The notes under the pieces were generated by a model. That model was given only the letters and a program-made list of their open reading frames with translations. It was not told where the DNA came from and searched no databases. From Deltaproteobacteria bacterium (lineage in GTDB: Bacteria > Myxococcota_A > UBA9160 > UBA6930), in contig VGRF01000010.1 in NCBI GenBank assembly GCA_016875395.1, positions 1 to 64,000 of the forward strand: DNA of 64,000 nt. Direction: 5' to 3'. Made by a program: the position numbers and the translations under genes. This document shows, piece after piece, positions 15,826 to 24,869 of the stretch (positions within the stretch are counted from its first letter, which is position 1; each line of letters begins with the position of its first letter).

Positions 15826-17670
15826 ATGCAGAACGAAATCCTGATCAATGCGACGCCCGGCGAGACCCGCGTCGCGATTCTCGAAAAGAAGCAGTTCATC
15901 GAGTTCCACCTCGAACGCGCGCGCAGCAAGAGCGTGGTCGGGAGCGTGGTCAAAGGGAAGGTGATGCGGGTGCTGCCTGGTATGCAGGCGGCGTTCGTGG
16001 ACATCGGCCTCGAGAAGGCGGCGTTCCTCTACGCCGGCGACTACGTCGAGGACATCGAGGAGCTGGACGACGGCGGTGACCCGCGCCAGCGCGGGCGGCG
16101 CAACCGCCGCGCCCCCTCGATCGAGACGCTCGTGCGCGAGGGCCAAGAGATCGTGGTGCAGATCGCCAAGGAGCCGATCGGCACCAAGGGCGCGCGCATC
16201 ACCTCGCACATCTCGATCGCCGGGCGGCACCTCGTGCTGACGCCGTGGGCGCAGCGCGTGGGCGTGTCGCGCAAGATCGACTCCGACAGCGAGCGCCGGC
16301 GCCTGCGCGACATCGTGCAGCGCGTGAAGCCCGCGGACCTCGGTTTCATCATCCGCACCGCGGGCGAAGGCACGCGCGACGCCGACCTCGAGGCCGACGT
16401 GCGGTACCTGACGACGGTCTGGGACGACATCCAGATCCGCAAGGATCAGGTACGCGCGCCGGCGTTCCTCTACAGCGAGCCGAGCCTGGCACTGCGGGTA
16501 CTGCGCGACTTTGCGAACAGCGACACAAAGCGAATCGTGATCGACTCGCCGAGCGTTCACGCGGAGATCCAGGGCTTCGCCGACCGCTTCATGGCCGACC
16601 CGAAACCGCGCATCGAGCACTACCAGGGCGCGCTGCCGGTCTTCGACGAGTTCGGGATCGAGGAGCAGATCGACACCAACCTCGGCCGCAAGGTGTGGCT
16701 CAAGAGCGGTGGCTACCTGATCGTCGACCAGAGCGAGGCGCTCACCGCGATCGACGTGAACACGGGCCGCTTCGTGGGCAAGCGCGACCTCGAGGAGACG
16801 GTGCTGCGCACCAACCTCGAAGCGGTGCGCGAGATCGTGAACCAGCTCCGCTTCCGCAACATCGGCGGGCTGATCATCCTCGACCTGATCGACATGGAGT
16901 CGAGCGAGAACCGCGAGAAGGTTTACCGCGCGCTCCAGCAGGAGCTTCGCCAGGACAAGGCGAAGACGAACATCCTGAAGATCAGCGAGCTTGGGCTGGT
17001 CGAGATGACCCGCAAGCGCACGCGCGAGAACCTCGTGCAGATGTTGTGCGAACCCTGCGCGTACTGCGAGGGCAAGGGCTACGTGCTGACCCCGGAGTCG
17101 GTGGCGCACAAGGTGCTGCGCGAGATCCGCAAGGACCTGCCGCGCTTCGGCGGCCGGCGCGTGGTGGTGACGGTGCACCGCTCGGTGGCCGAGCAGCTGA
17201 TGACCCACGAGCGGTCGAGCCTGCAGGCCGTCGAGCGCGAGCTCGGCCGCGAGATCGAGATTCGGGCGCGGGTGGAGCTGCACCAGGAGCAGTTCGAGAT
17301 CGTATCCGCGGGCGAGGGGGAGCCGATCACGGTGCCGCTGCCGTGGCTCGCAGACCGCAAGAGCGAGCGCCAGCAGCAGGCGGAGGCCCGTGAAGCCGCG
17401 GCGCGCGCCCGGGCGGAACGCGCCGCCGAGCGAGCCCAGGAGACGGCGGCCCCCCCGGAGCCCGCGGCGCCCCAGGCGCCCCGTCCCGAGTACCTCTCGA
17501 TGTCGCTGCTCGACGACGAGGACGACCTCGAGGCCCCGGCTGCGGCCCCTTCGGCCAGCAACGAGCCGGAAACCGCCGCGGGTCCTGCAGAAGTCGCCGC
17601 CGCGCCGGTTGACGGGCAAAGCGAATCTTCGATACTGCCGCGCTTCCGTGAGCAAGAAGAGGGCGTGTGA
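15826..17670 (+). CDS. rng: Ribonuclease E/G family endoribonuclease
   Basis: Cleaves AU-rich single-stranded RNA in mRNA decay and rRNA processing. The 614-residue product has an S1 domain (about 38-128), the RNase H-like and 5'-sensor regions, catalytic AspS in AIDVNTGRF (D310) and LDLIDMES (D353), and the Zn-link CEPCAYCEGKG (C411, C414). After residue about 515 there is an Ala/Pro/Glu-rich tail of about 100 residues, much shorter than the RNase E scaffold, so the protein is intermediate between RNase G and E. Its TGA overlaps the rplU ATG by one base, and the rng-rplU-rpmA-obgE order is common. Confidence 0.93.
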   Translation: MQNEILINATPGETRVAILEKKQFIEFHLERARSKSVVGSVVKGKVMRVLPGMQAAFVDIGLEKAAFLYAGDYVEDIEELDDGGDPRQRGRRNRRAPSIETLVREGQEIVVQIAKEPIGTKGARITSHISIAGRHLVLTPWAQRVGVSRKIDSDSERRRLRDIVQRVKPADLGFIIRTAGEGTRDADLEADVRYLTTVWDDIQIRKDQVRAPAFLYSEPSLALRVLRDFANSDTKRIVIDSPSVHAEIQGFADRFMADPKPRIEHYQGALPVFDEFGIEEQIDTNLGRKVWLKSGGYLIVDQSEALTAIDVNTGRFVGKRDLEETVLRTNLEAVREIVNQLRFRNIGGLIILDLIDMESSENREKVYRALQQELRQDKAKTNILKISELGLVEMTRKRTRENLVQMLCEPCAYCEGKGYVLTPESVAHKVLREIRKDLPRFGGRRVVVTVHRSVAEQLMTHERSSLQAVERELGREIEIRARVELHQEQFEIVSAGEGEPITVPLPWLADRKSERQQQAEAREAAARARAERAAERAQETAAPPEPAAPQAPRPEYLSMSLLDDEDDLEAPAAAPSASNEPETAAGPAEVAAAPVDGQSESSILPRFREQEEGV

Positions 17671-17981
17671 TGTACGCGGTCGTGAAGACGGGCGGGCTGC
17701 AGGTTCGCGTGACGCCGGGGACGGCGGTGCGCGTGGGCAAGCTCGCGGGTGAAGTGGGCGCCGCCATCGAGTTCGACCAAGTGCTGATGGTCGGCGGCGA
17801 GGGCGAGGCGAAGATCGGCAAGCCGCTCGTGAGCGGGGCCAAGGTGCTCGGCACGATCCGCGCGCACGGTCGCGGCGAGAAGATCACGATCTTCAAGAGC
17901 AAGCGGCGCAAGAACTACCGGCGCAGGCAAGGCCACCGCCAGGACTACACCGAAGTCCAGGTGACCGAGATCCGCGCTTAA
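17670..17981 (+). CDS. rplU: 50S ribosomal protein L21
   Basis: A 103-residue protein with the family start [14 protein letters not shown] and the basic C-terminal loop [26 protein letters not shown], which binds 23S rRNA. ATG at 17670 overlaps the rng stop as TGATG, implying coupling. L21 is followed by L27 as in most bacteria, with a 91-nt gap. Confidence 0.97.
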   Translation: MYAVVKTGGLQVRVTPGTAVRVGKLAGEVGAAIEFDQVLMVGGEGEAKIGKPLVSGAKVLGTIRAHGRGEKITIFKSKRRKNYRRRQGHRQDYTEVQVTEIRA

Positions 17982-18072
17982 CTGCGAGCAACCGAGCCCG
18001 GCAAGCGACCGAACGCCGCAAAGCGGCGTAGGCCGCGCGCAGCGAGGCGAAGCCGAGCGGAGAGTCGAAGAG

Positions 18073-18327
18073 ATGGCACACAAAAAGGGTCAGGGTTCCT
18101 CCCGCAACGGTCGCGACAGCCACGGCCAGCGCCGCGGCGTGAAGCGCTACGCGGGCGAAATGGTGAAGGCCGGCAACATCCTCGTTCGCCAGGTCGGCAC
18201 GCGCATTCACCCCGGCCGCAACGTCGGTGTCGGCCGCGACTGGACGCTGTTCGCGCTGGTCGACGGCGTCGTCAGCTACGGCCCTTCGAAGGGCAAGCTC
18301 GTCGCCAAGGTCGAGCCGGCAGCCTGA
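18073..18327 (+). CDS. rpmA: 50S ribosomal protein L27
   Basis: An 84-residue protein beginning [26 protein letters not shown], whose flexible N-terminus reaches the peptidyl transferase centre. The N-terminal extension that is cleaved in Firmicutes is absent, so the mature N-terminus is encoded directly. The core [21 protein letters not shown] is typical. It lies between rplU and obgE with short spacers. Confidence 0.97.
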   Translation: MAHKKGQGSSRNGRDSHGQRRGVKRYAGEMVKAGNILVRQVGTRIHPGRNVGVGRDWTLFALVDGVVSYGPSKGKLVAKVEPAA

Positions 18328-18381
18328 GGAGTTAGGGGAGCGCCCGCGCGTCTGGCTGGGTCCTCTCCAGCAGGACGTGCA

Positions 18382-19434
18382 ATGAACCACGAGGGCGATC
18401 CCTTCATCGACGAAGCCGTCGTCACCGTTCGCGCGGGCGACGGCGGCAACGGCTGCGTCTCGTTTCGCCGCGAGAAGTTCGTGCCGCGCGGTGGGCCAGC
18501 GGGTGGCGACGGCGGCAACGGCGGCAGCGTCGTGTTCCTCGCGGACGCGAATCTCTCGACGCTGCTCGACCAGAAGTATCAGCGCCGCATCGAAGCGCCG
18601 CGCGGCGGCGACGGCGCGGGGCGCAACATGGCGGGGCGCAACGGCGAGGACGCGACCGTGCGCGTGCCCGTCGGCACGCAGATCTACGACGCCGACGCCG
18701 AGCCCGGCGATGCGCCGCTCGCCGATCTCGCGGAGGCGGGGCAGCGCTTCGTCGCCGCGCGCGGCGGCATCGGCGGCTTCGGCAACGCGCGCTTCGCGAC
18801 GCCGACGCGCCAGACGCCCGACTTCGCGAAGCCCGGCACGACGGGCGAGGCGTGCAAGCTGCGTCTCTCGCTCAAGCTGCTCGCGGACGTGGGCTTGTTA
18901 GGTCTCCCGAACGCCGGCAAGTCGACGCTGCTCGCGCGCATCTCGGCCGCGAAGCCGCGCATCGCCGACTACCCGTTCACGACGCTCACGCCGAACCTCG
19001 GCGTCGTCACCCTCGACGATCAGCGCTTCGTGGTCGCCGACATTCCGGGCCTGATCGAGGGCGCGAGCGAAGGCGCCGGCCTCGGCGACCGCTTCCTGCG
19101 CCACATCGAGCGAACGCGCGTGCTGCTGCACCTGCTCGACTGCACCGCGCTGCTCGACGACTCGCGCGACGTGCTCGGCGAGTACGAGACGATCCGCAAG
19201 GAGCTGGCCGCATACGACACGGCGCTGAGCGAGCGCCGCGAGCTCGTGCTGCTGAACAAGATCGACGCGCTCGGCGATCGCGGCGTGCTCGATGAAGTGC
19301 AGCGCGCGCTCGAGGCGCGCGGCTGCAGCGTGCTGCGCGGCTCGGGCGTGAGCGGCGAAGGCATCCCCGCGCTGGTGCGCGCACTCTGGCGCGCGATCCA
19401 GGAGGAGCGCGCACTGCAGGAGAGCACCAGGTGA
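18382..19434 (+). CDS. obgE: Obg-family GTPase
   Basis: A GTPase linked to 50S maturation and stress control. The 350-residue product has the glycine-rich Obg fold (about 1-165, with GGDGGNGG repeats) and a G domain with G1 GLPNAGKS (174-181), DIPG (220-223) and NKID (292-295). It lacks the extra C-terminal OCT domain. ATG at 18382 follows AGGACG in the short gap. It overlaps proB by 4 nt (GTGA), so ribosome assembly and proline synthesis genes are co-translated here. Confidence 0.96.
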   Translation: MNHEGDPFIDEAVVTVRAGDGGNGCVSFRREKFVPRGGPAGGDGGNGGSVVFLADANLSTLLDQKYQRRIEAPRGGDGAGRNMAGRNGEDATVRVPVGTQIYDADAEPGDAPLADLAEAGQRFVAARGGIGGFGNARFATPTRQTPDFAKPGTTGEACKLRLSLKLLADVGLLGLPNAGKSTLLARISAAKPRIADYPFTTLTPNLGVVTLDDQRFVVADIPGLIEGASEGAGLGDRFLRHIERTRVLLHLLDCTALLDDSRDVLGEYETIRKELAAYDTALSERRELVLLNKIDALGDRGVLDEVQRALEARGCSVLRGSGVSGEGIPALVRALWRAIQEERALQESTR

Positions 19435-20576
19435 CGGAGGAGCTGCGCAGAGATGCGGCGCGCGCGAAGCGCATCGTCGTGAAAATCGGCAGCGGCACGC
19501 TCACCGAGGCGGGCCGCGTGCGCACGCGCGTCGTCGCGGAGCTGACGAGGCAGATCGCGGCGCTCGCGGACGCGGGCAAGGAAGTCGTCGTCGTCTCGTC
19601 GGGAGCGATCGCGATCGGCAGCCACCGGCTTCGGTGGAAGCAGCCCGGCAAGACGATTCCGGAAAAGCAGGCCGCGGCAGCGGTCGGCCAGATCGGGCTC
19701 TCGGAGCTGTGGCGCAAGGCGCTGCGCAAGCGCGGCCGCGAAGTCGCGCAGATTCTCGTGACGCGCTCGGGGCTCGAGGACCGCGAGGGCTTCCTCAACG
19801 CACGCAACACGCTCGCGAAGCTGCTCGAGCTCGGCGTGATCCCGGTCGTGAACGAGAACGACACGGTCGCGACCGAGGAGATTCGCTTCGGCGACAACGA
19901 CAACTTGTCGGCGACGATGGTGAACCTGATCGGCGCCGAGCTGCTCGTGATCCTCACCGACGTCGACGGGCTCCATCAGGCGCCGCCTGAGAAAGGGAAG
20001 CCGCTTCCTCCGCTGTATGGCGTGGTGGAGCACGTCGGGGACGTGGCGCAGGCCGCGGGCGGCGCGGGCACTGCGTTCGGGCGCGGCGGCATGGTCACGA
20101 AGCTCGAGGCGGCGCGGAGCGCGGCAGGCTCGGGCGCCGCGACCGTGCTGTGTCACGGGCGCGCGAAGGACGTGCTGCTGCGCGTCGCGGCAGGCGAGCC
20201 TGTGGGCACGCTGTTCCGCGCCGGCAACAAGCTCGCAAGCAAGAAGCACCGCATCGCGTTCACCGCGAAGCCGCGCGGCGTGCTCGTGCTCGACGAGGGC
20301 GCCGTGCGCGCGCTGACCGAGCGCGGGCGCAGCCTCCTGCCCGCTGGAGTCGTGCGCGTGGAGGGCAAGTTCCAGCGCGGCGACCCGGTCGCGTGCGTCG
20401 ACACTCGCGGGCGCGAGTTCGCACGCGGGCTCGCCACGTACTCGGCCGATGAGGTCGAGCGCATCAAGGGCGCGCCGACTTCGCGAATTCTCACGGTGCT
20501 AGGGTTCACCAACGGCGACGAAGTGATCCACCGCGACGACCTCGTGCTGCTGCCGTCGCGCTCGCCCAACAGCTGA
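19431..20576 (+). CDS. proB: Glutamate 5-kinase
   Basis: Phosphorylates glutamate, the first step of proline synthesis. The 381-residue product has the amino-acid kinase domain (KIGSGTLTE, VVSSGAIAIG, NENDTV, FGDNDNLSA, TDVDGL) and a C-terminal PUA domain (about 285-365, RGVLVLDEGAV, then FQRGDPVACVD). The normal feedback inhibitor of such enzymes is proline. GTG at 19431 overlaps the obgE stop. proA follows 8 nt later. Confidence 0.95.
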   Translation: MTEELRRDAARAKRIVVKIGSGTLTEAGRVRTRVVAELTRQIAALADAGKEVVVVSSGAIAIGSHRLRWKQPGKTIPEKQAAAAVGQIGLSELWRKALRKRGREVAQILVTRSGLEDREGFLNARNTLAKLLELGVIPVVNENDTVATEEIRFGDNDNLSATMVNLIGAELLVILTDVDGLHQAPPEKGKPLPPLYGVVEHVGDVAQAAGGAGTAFGRGGMVTKLEAARSAAGSGAATVLCHGRAKDVLLRVAAGEPVGTLFRAGNKLASKKHRIAFTAKPRGVLVLDEGAVRALTERGRSLLPAGVVRVEGKFQRGDPVACVDTRGREFARGLATYSADEVERIKGAPTSRILTVLGFTNGDEVIHRDDLVLLPSRSPNS

Positions 20577-20584
20577 GACTTCGC

Positions 20585-21841
20585 ATGGACGTTGCACGAG
20601 AAATCCAAGAGCTGGCCGCGCGCGCGAAGGCCGCGGCGCCCGCGGTCGCGAACTTGTCGACGCGCGAGAAGAACGCGTGGTTGTTACGGGCCGCGCAGCG
20701 CCTCGAAGCCGCGAAGGAGCGCATCCTCGCGGTGAATCGCGAGGACATGCGCGAGGCCGAGCTGAAGGGCGTCGCCGCGCCGATGGTGAAGCGCCTCGAT
20801 CTCGCGGGGTCGAAGTGGGCGGACATGCTCGACGGCCTGCGGCAGGTGGCGCAGCTGCCGGATCCCGTCGGCGAGATCAGCGAGATGCGCGTGCGCCCGA
20901 ACGGCCTGCGCGTGGGCCGCATGCGCATTCCCCTCGGCGTGATCGGGATCATCTACGAGTCGCGACCGAACGTGACCGTCGACGCGGCAGCACTGTGCGT
21001 GAAGGCGGGCAACGCGGTGATCCTGCGCGGCGGCAGCGAGGCGATTCGCAGCAACCTCGCGCTGGCCGAGGAGCTGCGCTGCGCGGCGCAGGATACGGGC
21101 TTGCCCGAGGCTGCCGTGACGGTCGTCGCGACGACGGATCGCGCGGCGATCGATCACCTCGTGAAGCTCGACAAGCACATCGACCTGATCATTCCGCGCG
21201 GCGGCAACGCGCTGATCCAGCGCGTTCTCGACGGCGCGCGCGTGCCCGTGATCAAGCACGACGCCGGCGTGGTGCACGTGTTCCTCGACGCGAGCGCGGA
21301 TGCCGAGATGGCGCGCGCGATCGCGATCGACTCGAAGATTCGCCAGGTCGCCGTGTGCAACGCACTCGACACACTCTTGTGTCACGAAGCGGCGGCGCCG
21401 CGAGTGCTGCCCGTCGTGCTCAAGGCGCTGCACGAAGAAGGCGTCGAGATTCGAGGCTGCGCGCGAACCCGCGAGCTGTTCGCCGAAGCCGTGCGCGCGG
21501 GCGAAGCAGACTGGACGACGGAGTACCTCGACAAGATTCTCGCCGTGCGCGTCGTGCGCGATCTCGACGAAGCGATCGCGCTGATCCAGCGCAACGGCAC
21601 CGAGCACACGGACGTGATCGTCACGAACGACTACGCGAACGCGCAGTCGTTCACGCGCCGCGTGAACTCGTCGACGGTGGGCGTGAACTGTTCCACCGCG
21701 TTCAGCGACGGCTACCGCCTCGGCCTCGGCGCCGAGATCGGCATCAGCACCTCGAAGCTCCACGCCTTCGGCCCGATGGGCCTCGAAGAGCTGACCACGC
21801 GCAAGTTCGTGCTCTTCGGAGACGGTCAGCTGCGCGAATGA
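20585..21841 (+). CDS. proA: Gamma-glutamyl phosphate reductase
   Basis: Reduces glutamyl phosphate to glutamate semialdehyde with NADPH. The 418-residue product is an aldehyde-dehydrogenase-fold enzyme with ESRPNVTVDAAALCVKAGNAVILRGG split over the cofactor site, the catalytic Cys in QVAVCNALDTLL, and the C-terminal RLGLGAEIGISTSKLHAFGPMGLEELTT. It is the second proline enzyme and lies directly after proB. Its stop overlaps the nadD start as ATGA. Confidence 0.96.
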   Translation: MDVAREIQELAARAKAAAPAVANLSTREKNAWLLRAAQRLEAAKERILAVNREDMREAELKGVAAPMVKRLDLAGSKWADMLDGLRQVAQLPDPVGEISEMRVRPNGLRVGRMRIPLGVIGIIYESRPNVTVDAAALCVKAGNAVILRGGSEAIRSNLALAEELRCAAQDTGLPEAAVTVVATTDRAAIDHLVKLDKHIDLIIPRGGNALIQRVLDGARVPVIKHDAGVVHVFLDASADAEMARAIAIDSKIRQVAVCNALDTLLCHEAAAPRVLPVVLKALHEEGVEIRGCARTRELFAEAVRAGEADWTTEYLDKILAVRVVRDLDEAIALIQRNGTEHTDVIVTNDYANAQSFTRRVNSSTVGVNCSTAFSDGYRLGLGAEIGISTSKLHAFGPMGLEELTTRKFVLFGDGQLRE

Positions 21842-22509
21842 CTGCGGGCGCTGATCGCATCGGGATTCTCGGCGGCACCTTCAATCCGATCCATCGAGGG
21901 CATCTCCACGCCGCAGAGCTCGTGCTGAAGCGACTCGGCCTCGCGCGCATCGTGTTCGTGCCGGCTGCGGATCCGCCGCTGAAGCGAGATGGCGCGCACA
22001 CGATCGCACCCGCTGCGCTGCGGCTGGCGTGGGTCGAGGCCGCGCTGCGCGGTCACGCGCACTTCGTCGCGGACGACCTCGAGCTGCGGCGCGCGGGGCC
22101 TTCGTACACGGTCGACACGTTGCGCGTGCTCGGCGCGCGTTTCGCGCCCGCGCGGCTCGTGTTCATCGTCGGCGAGGACGCCTTCGCCGAGCTCGATCTC
22201 TGGCGAGAGCCGAGCACGCTGCTAAGCCTCGCCGACTTCGCGGTGATGACGCGCCCGCCGGGCCTCGGAAAGCCGCTCCGCAACCTGATTTCCGAGGCGC
22301 TCGCCGCGCCGATCGAGTGGGCCGCGGACGGCGAGAGCGGCACGCATCGCACGGCGAGGACGAGCCTCGCGCGCGTCCTGATCGACGCGCTCGACATCTC
22401 GGCCACCGACATTCGGCGCCGCATCGGGGCCGGCGAGAGCGTGCGCTACCTCCTGCCCGACACGATTCACGACGCCGTGCTCGCGAGCGGCGCCTACGAA
22501 GTGAAGTGA
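21838..22509 (+). CDS. nadD: Nicotinate-nucleotide adenylyltransferase
   Basis: Adenylates nicotinate mononucleotide in NAD synthesis. The 223-residue product has the nucleotidyltransferase motif GILGGTFNPIHRGHL (with HxGH-type His residues), PSYTVDTLR, IVGEDAFAEL and the C-terminal ISATDIRRRI, which corresponds to the ISSTxIR motif. ATG at 21838 overlaps the proA stop, and its TGA overlaps the rsfS start by one base. The obg-proBA-nadD-rsfS order is widely conserved. Confidence 0.95.
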   Translation: MTAGADRIGILGGTFNPIHRGHLHAAELVLKRLGLARIVFVPAADPPLKRDGAHTIAPAALRLAWVEAALRGHAHFVADDLELRRAGPSYTVDTLRVLGARFAPARLVFIVGEDAFAELDLWREPSTLLSLADFAVMTRPPGLGKPLRNLISEALAAPIEWAADGESGTHRTARTSLARVLIDALDISATDIRRRIGAGESVRYLLPDTIHDAVLASGAYEVK

Positions 22510-22925
22510 TGACGCAAGAAGCCCCTAACAAGACCGAAGCCAAGCTTCCTGATCCTGCGCAGCTCGCGCGGGCGCGCGCGCTCGCGAGCGCCGCCTACGA
22601 GAAGCAAGCGGAGGACGTCGTCGCGCTCGACGTGAACGGGCTGACTTCGCTCGCCGACACGTTCCTGATCGCGTCGGGTCGCTCGCGCCAACAGGTGCGC
22701 GCGATCGCCGATGGCGTGCAGGAAGCAGCGCGGCGCGATGGCATTCGCTCGCTCGGCGCCGAGGGCGAGACCGAGGGCGTTTGGGCGCTGCTCGACTTCG
22801 GGAGCGTGATCTTCCACGTGTTCCTCGAAGACACGCGCAGGCACTACGACCTCGAGCGTTTGTGGGCCGACGCGCCGCGCATGGACGTCGAGCCCGCCGA
22901 GCTGAAGCAGCGCAGAGCGAGGTGA
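22509..22925 (+). CDS. rsfS: Ribosomal silencing factor RsfS
   Basis: Binds L14 and blocks subunit joining when nutrients are scarce. The 138-residue product has the family core KAEDVVALDV-like EDVVALDVNGLTSLADTF, ASGRSRQQVRAIAD, then EGETEGVWALLDFGSVIFHVF and YDLERLWADAP. It has a short extra N-terminus and C-terminal tail. ATG at 22509 overlaps the nadD TGA. Its stop overlaps the gpmI GTG, so the whole nadD-rsfS-gpmI block is coupled. Confidence 0.94.
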   Translation: MTQEAPNKTEAKLPDPAQLARARALASAAYEKQAEDVVALDVNGLTSLADTFLIASGRSRQQVRAIADGVQEAARRDGIRSLGAEGETEGVWALLDFGSVIFHVFLEDTRRHYDLERLWADAPRMDVEPAELKQRRAR

Positions 22926-24469
22926 GCTCGGTGGCGCGCGGGCCCGTGATGCTGGTGGTGCTGGACGGTTTCGGTCTCGGCGACGGCGGCCCTGCGGACT
23001 CGACTGCGCTCGCGCACGCCACGTTCTTAGCGCGCGCGCGCCGCGAGTTCCCGATGTCGAAGCTCGAGACGTCGGGCGAAGCGGTCGGCCTGCCGCCGGG
23101 TCAGATGGGCAACTCCGAAGTCGGCCACATGACGCTCGGCGCGGGGCGCATCATCGACATGGACATGACGCGCATCTCGAAGGCGCTCGCGAACGGCGGC
23201 GCAGCGCGCGTGCCGGAGATCGCGAGCGCCGTCGCCGCCGCGCGAGCGGGCCGCGGGCGCATTCACTTGTTAGGGCTCGTGAGCGACGGCGGCGTGCACA
23301 GCCACCAGGATCACCTCGAAGCGCTGATCGCCTACTGCGCGTCGCAGGCAGTCGCGCCGATCGTGCATGCGTTCCTCGATGGCCGCGACACGCCGCCGCG
23401 CTCGGCGGACGGCTACATCGCGCGGCTCGCGCCTCACGTCGCGCGCGCCGGCGGCAAGATCGCGACCGTCATCGGCCGCTACTGGGCGATGGATCGCGAC
23501 AACCGCTGGGAGCGCGTGCAGCGCGCCTACGACGCGATCGTGCTCGCGCGCGGCAAAGCGGCGCCGGATGCGCTCGCGGCGGTGACGCAGGCGTACGCGA
23601 AGGACGTCGGCGACGAGTTCGTGGACGCCACCGTGATCGCGGGGGGCGTGCCGCTCGACGACGGCGACGTCGCGCTCTTCTTCAACTTCCGCGCCGACCG
23701 CGCGCGCCAGCTCACCTGCGCGCTCGCGAGCGTTTGCGAGGAGCGCTTCGCGGGGAAGCTCACGCGCGCGCGCGTGCCGAGGCTCGCGCGCTTCGTGTGC
23801 CTCAGCGAGTACGACGCGCAGTTCGGACTGCCGGTCGCGTTCACGAGCGAGCAGCCGCGCCAGATTCTGGCGGAGCTGCTCGCGGCGCGCGGCATGTCGC
23901 AGCTGCGCATCGCCGAGACCGAGAAGTACGCGCACGTGACGTTCTTCTTCAACTGCGGCCTCGAAGAGCCGTTCCCCGGCGAGGACCGCGTGCTCGTGCC
24001 GTCGCCGCGCGACGTGCCCACCTACGACCACAAGCCCGAGATGAGCGCGCAGGTTGTTACGGAGAAGCTGCTCGCCGGCATCGCCGACGAGGACTACGCG
24101 TTCATCCTCGTCAACTTCGCGAACCCCGACATGGTCGGGCACACGGGTGTGCTGCCGGCCGCGGTGAAGGCGGTCGAAACGATCGACGCGTGCCTCGAAC
24201 GCGTCGTCGACGCCGTGCTCGCGCGCGGCGGCGAGGCCCTCATCACCGCGGACCACGGCAACTGCGAGCTGATGGTCGACCCCGTCACCGGCGAGCCGCA
24301 CACCGCGCACACCACCAACCCCGTGCCGCTCTGGTGGGCAACGCGCAGCGCCGCCGGTCGCAAGCTGCGCGACGGCGGCCTCGCCGACGTCGCGCCCACG
24401 CTCTGCGCGCTGCTCGGCATCCCGCAGCCGGCAGAGATGACGGGGCGCAGCCTGATCGTCGGGGTGTAG
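22922..24469 (+). CDS. gpmI: 2,3-bisphosphoglycerate-independent phosphoglycerate mutase
   Basis: Interconverts 3- and 2-phosphoglycerate in glycolysis, using manganese. The 515-residue product shows VVLDGFGLGD, GQMGNSEVGHMTLGAGR with the phosphoserine nucleophile, GLVSDGGVHSHQDH, FLDGRDTPP, NFRADRARQLT, NFANPDMVGHTG and TADHGNCE. GTG at 22922 overlaps the rsfS stop; a later GTG at 22931 or 22946 is possible. It closes the rightward housekeeping series and is followed by two long hairpin repeats. Confidence 0.95.
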   Translation: MSSVARGPVMLVVLDGFGLGDGGPADSTALAHATFLARARREFPMSKLETSGEAVGLPPGQMGNSEVGHMTLGAGRIIDMDMTRISKALANGGAARVPEIASAVAAARAGRGRIHLLGLVSDGGVHSHQDHLEALIAYCASQAVAPIVHAFLDGRDTPPRSADGYIARLAPHVARAGGKIATVIGRYWAMDRDNRWERVQRAYDAIVLARGKAAPDALAAVTQAYAKDVGDEFVDATVIAGGVPLDDGDVALFFNFRADRARQLTCALASVCEERFAGKLTRARVPRLARFVCLSEYDAQFGLPVAFTSEQPRQILAELLAARGMSQLRIAETEKYAHVTFFFNCGLEEPFPGEDRVLVPSPRDVPTYDHKPEMSAQVVTEKLLAGIADEDYAFILVNFANPDMVGHTGVLPAAVKAVETIDACLERVVDAVLARGGEALITADHGNCELMVDPVTGEPHTAHTTNPVPLWWATRSAAGRKLRDGGLADVAPTLCALLGIPQPAEMTGRSLIVGV

Positions 24470-24528
24470 AGCCGATCCCGGGCGCTGCCGATGGCGAGCA
24501 GGGGGCGGCAAGGCGGGGACGGCAGACC

Positions 24529-24587
24529 GGGGACGTTCCGCAAGAAAGTAAAGCAGGACTTTCTTTACTTACTTGCGGAACGTCCCC
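24529..24587. repeat. Long hairpin repeat, copy 1
   Basis: A 59-bp inverted repeat. The left arm begins GGGGACGTTCCGCAAG and continues AAAGTAAAG; the right arm is CTTTACTTACTTGCGGAACGTCCCC in two parts (24563-24570 and 24571-24587). Stem of about 25 bp with one or two mismatches and a 7-nt loop. The CGGAACGTCCCC end resembles REP-type palindromes moved by RAYT transposases. It lies 60 nt downstream of gpmI, but lacks a T run, so it is not a standard terminator. Confidence 0.75.
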
Positions 24588-24694
24588 GACTGGCGCGTCT
24601 CCGATTGGCGCTCAGCGCTTCCATTCCAGCACCCGCACAGTCAGCAGGAGGCCGGCGCCCGCCCGCGAGCGCAGCCGCGAGCCGTGAGGAGCGA

Positions 24695-24751
24695 GGACGT
24701 TCCGCAAGAAAGTAAAGCAAGCCTTCCTTTACTTACTTGCGGAACGTCCCC
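24695..24751. repeat. Long hairpin repeat, copy 2
   Basis: A second, near-identical copy of the 24529-24587 element in the same orientation, 107 nt further on. The arms match copy 1 except at the 5' end (GAGG for GGGG) and in the loop. The 24470-24869 gap therefore holds two copies and no gene that I can support. Tandem REP pairs can act as transcription or mRNA-decay barriers. The right copy ends about 118 nt before comF. Confidence 0.75.
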
Positions 24752-24869
24752 GCGCAGAGTCGCCGGATCGAATGCCCGCTCGCGCATTGCGTGAACGCGC
24801 GTTCACACGGCTCGCAGCGCTTCTTCGCGCTACCTCCCGCGCACCCCGCTCGGTCCCGCGCAGGCCCCC

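Noticed and set aside
22029-22925. nadD-rsfS fusion protein as one long frame
   Set aside because: The long frame reads nadD out of frame; the overlap TGATG at 22507-22511 shows two separate coupled genes.
24529-24751. Hairpins as ordinary intrinsic terminators of gpmI
   Set aside because: No U run follows the stems and the two copies are nearly identical, so a REP-type repeat fits better.
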